64,000 nucleotides of DNA from NCBI GenBank assembly GCA_904066235.2, contig CAJFCV020000001.1:7006001-7070000 (forward strand), given 5' to 3'. Below are positions 61,980 through 64,000 of the stretch, in pieces. The translations under genes and the position numbers were made by a program. A model generated the notes under the pieces. It did not search any database. It was not told the DNA's origin and worked only from the letters and a program-made list of their open reading frames with translations. This DNA is from Bursaphelenchus xylophilus (Eukaryota > Nematoda > Chromadorea > Rhabditida > Aphelenchoididae). The first letter of the stretch is position 1. Each line of letters starts with the position of its first letter.

Positions 61980-62398
61980 TGCCGTTTGAATTTCTCGATC
62001 ATACCTCCGATGTCCAGATCCATTCATGGGGCGTGTCATTTACTGAGGCGTTGGAACAGCAGATTCTTGGCATGTACTCGTACATGGCCGACGGGCTAAC
62101 TAGTGTTGATGGCACGTATAGCATGGATTTTGAAGCTACGGGGGAAGACAGGGCCTCATTGGTTCTTCGTATTATGTCTGAATGTCTTTATTATTTCACA
62201 TCCGAACCATTCTTTGTGGCCAAGTCTGTTCGTGTTATATATCAATCTGATGAAAAAATCCAAGTTAGAGCAGAAGGGGAGTCTTTCACGCTAGATAAGC
62301 ATCAGCCCGGTACTGAAGTCAAAGCCATCACTTACTCCAACTTGCAAATACTTGAATCGGAATCGCGTGTTGATATTTTTGTTGTTGTTGATATCTAA
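61979..62398 (+). CDS. Archease, activator of the RTCB tRNA ligase
   Basis: Small protein that lets the RtcB/RTCB RNA ligase turn over in tRNA splicing and XBP1 mRNA ligation. Single exon, 139 aa, the normal family size. Start block MPFEFLDHTSDVQIHSWG contains the metal-binding Asp of LDHTxDV; next come ALEQQILGMYSYM, LVLRIMSECLYYFTSEPFFV and KHQPGTEVKAITYSNLQI; it ends VFVVVDI-like (VDIFVVVDI), the classic archease C-terminus, where the terminal Asp-Ile is invariant. Frame is open upstream to 61,922 but without an ATG, so 61,979 is the start. Followed after 25 bp by DDX18 on the same strand, so probably co-transcribed. Confidence 0.95.
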   Translation: MPFEFLDHTSDVQIHSWGVSFTEALEQQILGMYSYMADGLTSVDGTYSMDFEATGEDRASLVLRIMSECLYYFTSEPFFVAKSVRVIYQSDEKIQVRAEGESFTLDKHQPGTEVKAITYSNLQILESESRVDIFVVVDI

Positions 62399-62423
62399 TT
62401 TAATTTCGATAAATTTTAAGGAA
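62399..62423 (+). promoter_or_regulatory. 25 bp archease-DDX18 intercistronic spacer with acceptor-like site
   Basis: The spacer reads ...cgataaattttaag|gaa directly before the DDX18 ATG. aaattttaag resembles the acceptors used by introns in this window, consistent with trans-splicing of DDX18 three bases before its start codon. It is too short to hold an independent promoter. Confidence 0.5.
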
Positions 62424-63597
62424 ATGAATATCAATGTGGAGAAGAAAGTGATGAATCGGAAGCTGAGGCGACAGCGTCGAGGGAACCCTGCAGCTGCCGA
62501 AGCCGATAGTTCTAATATTACACAAGAGGAAATCATGGCTCAGGAAGTTCCAGCCAAAAAGATTCGAACTGACCACCCGAATGAAGATAACAGCGAGCAC
62601 GTTGTCAATGAATCTTCTGGAGTCAAATCCTCGATCCTAACAAATGTTGAATTCAAGTCTTTATGCGGAGAAGTGTGTGAACGTACTCTCTCTAAGCTGG
62701 ATGATATGGGATACAAATACATGACGGAAATTCAGAACTTGACGATCAAGCCGTTGCTCGAAGTTAGTGTTATTCTTTTTTATTCAACTTGCATTTAGGG
62801 TCGCGACGTCTTAGGGGCTGCAAAGACTGGAAGTGGCAAGACCCTGGCGTTCCTCATACCTGCCGTTGAATTGCTCCTAAAGCTAAATTGGAAACAGCAT
62901 AATGGAACAGGAGTCGTTATCATCTCACCAACCAGAGAACTGAGTATGCAGACATATGGGGTGGTCAGTGAGCTTTTGGAGCAACACACGCAACTTACGC
63001 ATGGATTAGTAATGGGAGGGGCGAACCGAAATGCGGAGGCACAGCGATTACAGAGAGGTGTTGCGGTGCTCGTTGCTACACCAGGAAGATTATTGGATCA
63101 CTTGCAGGTAAGGTGCAGTCAGACTTAATTTTTTTTCATCTAGAATACCGAGGGATTTGTTTACAAACATATGAAATGTTTGGTCATTGATGAGGCAGAC
63201 AGGATATTGGACATAGGGTTCGAGGTTGAGATGAAGCAGATCTTGAAGTTGTTGCCAAAGAAACGCCAGTCAATGTTATTTTCAGCAACTCAGACCTCTA
63301 AAGTTGATGAGCTAATTAAAGCGGCATTAAACTCGAATCCCCTCAGAATTGGAGTGGAAGATAAAACCGCTGCTGAGGCTACAGTAGATGGACTTGAACA
63401 AGTATGATCTTTTTTTCACTTATGAAATATTTTAGGGGTACGTGGTCTGTCCATCAGAGAAAAGGTTTATGTTACTTTTCACATTTTTGAAGAAGAACAA
63501 AAGCAAAAAGATAATGGTATTCTTTTCTTCGTGTGCTTCAGTTAAGTACCACGCAGAGTTGCTTAATTATATCGATCTTCCTGTGATGGCAATCCAT
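62424..63597 (+). CDS. DDX18: DDX18 (Has1): nucleolar DEAD-box RNA helicase, 3' part outside window
   Basis: ATP-dependent RNA helicase for 60S/40S pre-rRNA processing in the nucleolus. Exons in view: 62424-62762, 62799-63107, 63144-63401, 63436-63597 (356 residues), introns 36, 36 and 34 bp. A basic N-terminus ([12 protein letters not shown]) precedes the Q motif (MTEIQ), Walker [10 protein letters not shown], motif Ia [20 protein letters not shown] box [14 protein letters not shown] and SATQT. The DDX18-specific block [18 protein letters not shown] distinguishes it from DDX1 and others. Translation is open through [11 protein letters not shown], then a gtaagt donor at 63,598. Motifs V-VI are not in the window. 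Likely second gene of an operon with archease. Confidence 0.94.
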
Positions 63598-64000
63598 GTA
63601 AGTGTTTTAAGGGCAACAGTAATTTGGTAGGGTAAAAATTAGGACTCGATGACGTAACTCACTACATGTTAATATCGAATTTGTTATTGTTGAAGGCGTC
63701 ACCCAAAAACAGGTAGCATTCATTTTTTGAGGTGATGTTTGCACCATAACTTCCCCCTCAATGCATAGAATCACCCTTGAAAATTTCGAATAATACTAAC
63801 CGGTGGGACTGGCATGTATGCAAGTTTCGTTGCACTGTTAAAAAAAAACCGTTAGAAAGTTGCTCTAGTATTGCGCAAACAGGATGTCCAGAGAAATGTG
63901 CCGGAAATTTTTTGTCGATTTCTTGGCGCTCAATCAAGATATCAGAAAAATTCTTTTTGCAGGATAAAGAAGAATATGGGCGGTTTTTTGTGCAAAAGAA
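63598..64000 (+). other. Start of a long DDX18 intron; next exon not seen
   Basis: After the donor at 63,598 there is no exon encoding the expected GKQKQ-type continuation. tttttgcag at about 63,953-63,961 is acceptor-like, but the frame after it (DKEEYGRFFVQK) does not match DDX18. The intron is thus at least 400 bp, against 34-36 bp for the other three. Confidence 0.5.

Noticed and set aside
63962..64000. Next DDX18 exon after the ttttgcag site
   Set aside because: The frame reads DKEEYGRFFVQK, which does not match the expected helicase motif following MAIH.

Overview
The window is eukaryotic, and most likely a small free-living nematode. The genes carry GT-AG introns of only about 30-60 bp ending in TTTCAG or TTTTAG. 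Splice-acceptor-like sequences sit directly against several downstream start codons, same-strand genes are packed 25-133 bp apart in operon-like pairs, and there is an acetylcholinesterase with a GPI-type tail. The phylum is inferred from architecture; no rRNA or mitochondrial marker is present to prove it.

Layout. Positions 1-26,879 and 28,371-37,039 are one satellite array with a monomer of about 160 bp, roughly 220 copies in view, running off the left edge. It has higher-order structure (exact-spacing duplications of about 1.6 kb and 3.04 kb) and regional variant families. A 1.49 kb foldback element with 0.59 kb inverted arms, a TA target duplication and a dead Tc1/mariner-type transposase fragment interrupts it at 26,880-28,370.

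From 37.5 kb rightwards lies gene-dense DNA. In order: CDKAL1 (+); COX5B and SDHAF4 (-, an operon-like mitochondrial pair); a weak small ORF (-); acetylcholinesterase (+); a TMED3/7-type p24 cargo receptor (-); RNF145-like sterol-sensing E3 ligase (+); a hypothetical gene (+); NAA50 downstream of DNAJC17 (-, operon-like pair); a 2.6 kb nested palindrome of two foldback elements; mitochondrial trifunctional protein alpha HADHA (+); TDP2 (-); archease (+), followed 25 bp later by DDX18 (+), which runs off the right edge.

Functionally the genes are housekeeping: mitochondrial respiration and beta-oxidation (COX5B, SDHAF4, HADHA), RNA processing and modification (CDKAL1, DNAJC17, archease, DDX18), ER/Golgi quality control (TMED, RNF145), N-terminal acetylation (NAA50), DNA repair (TDP2) and cholinergic signalling (AChE). 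The most notable features are the satellite with its nested higher-order repeats, the transposon lodged in it, the nested palindromes beside DNAJC17, and in-frame introns of 30-33 bp that an ORF caller reads straight through.
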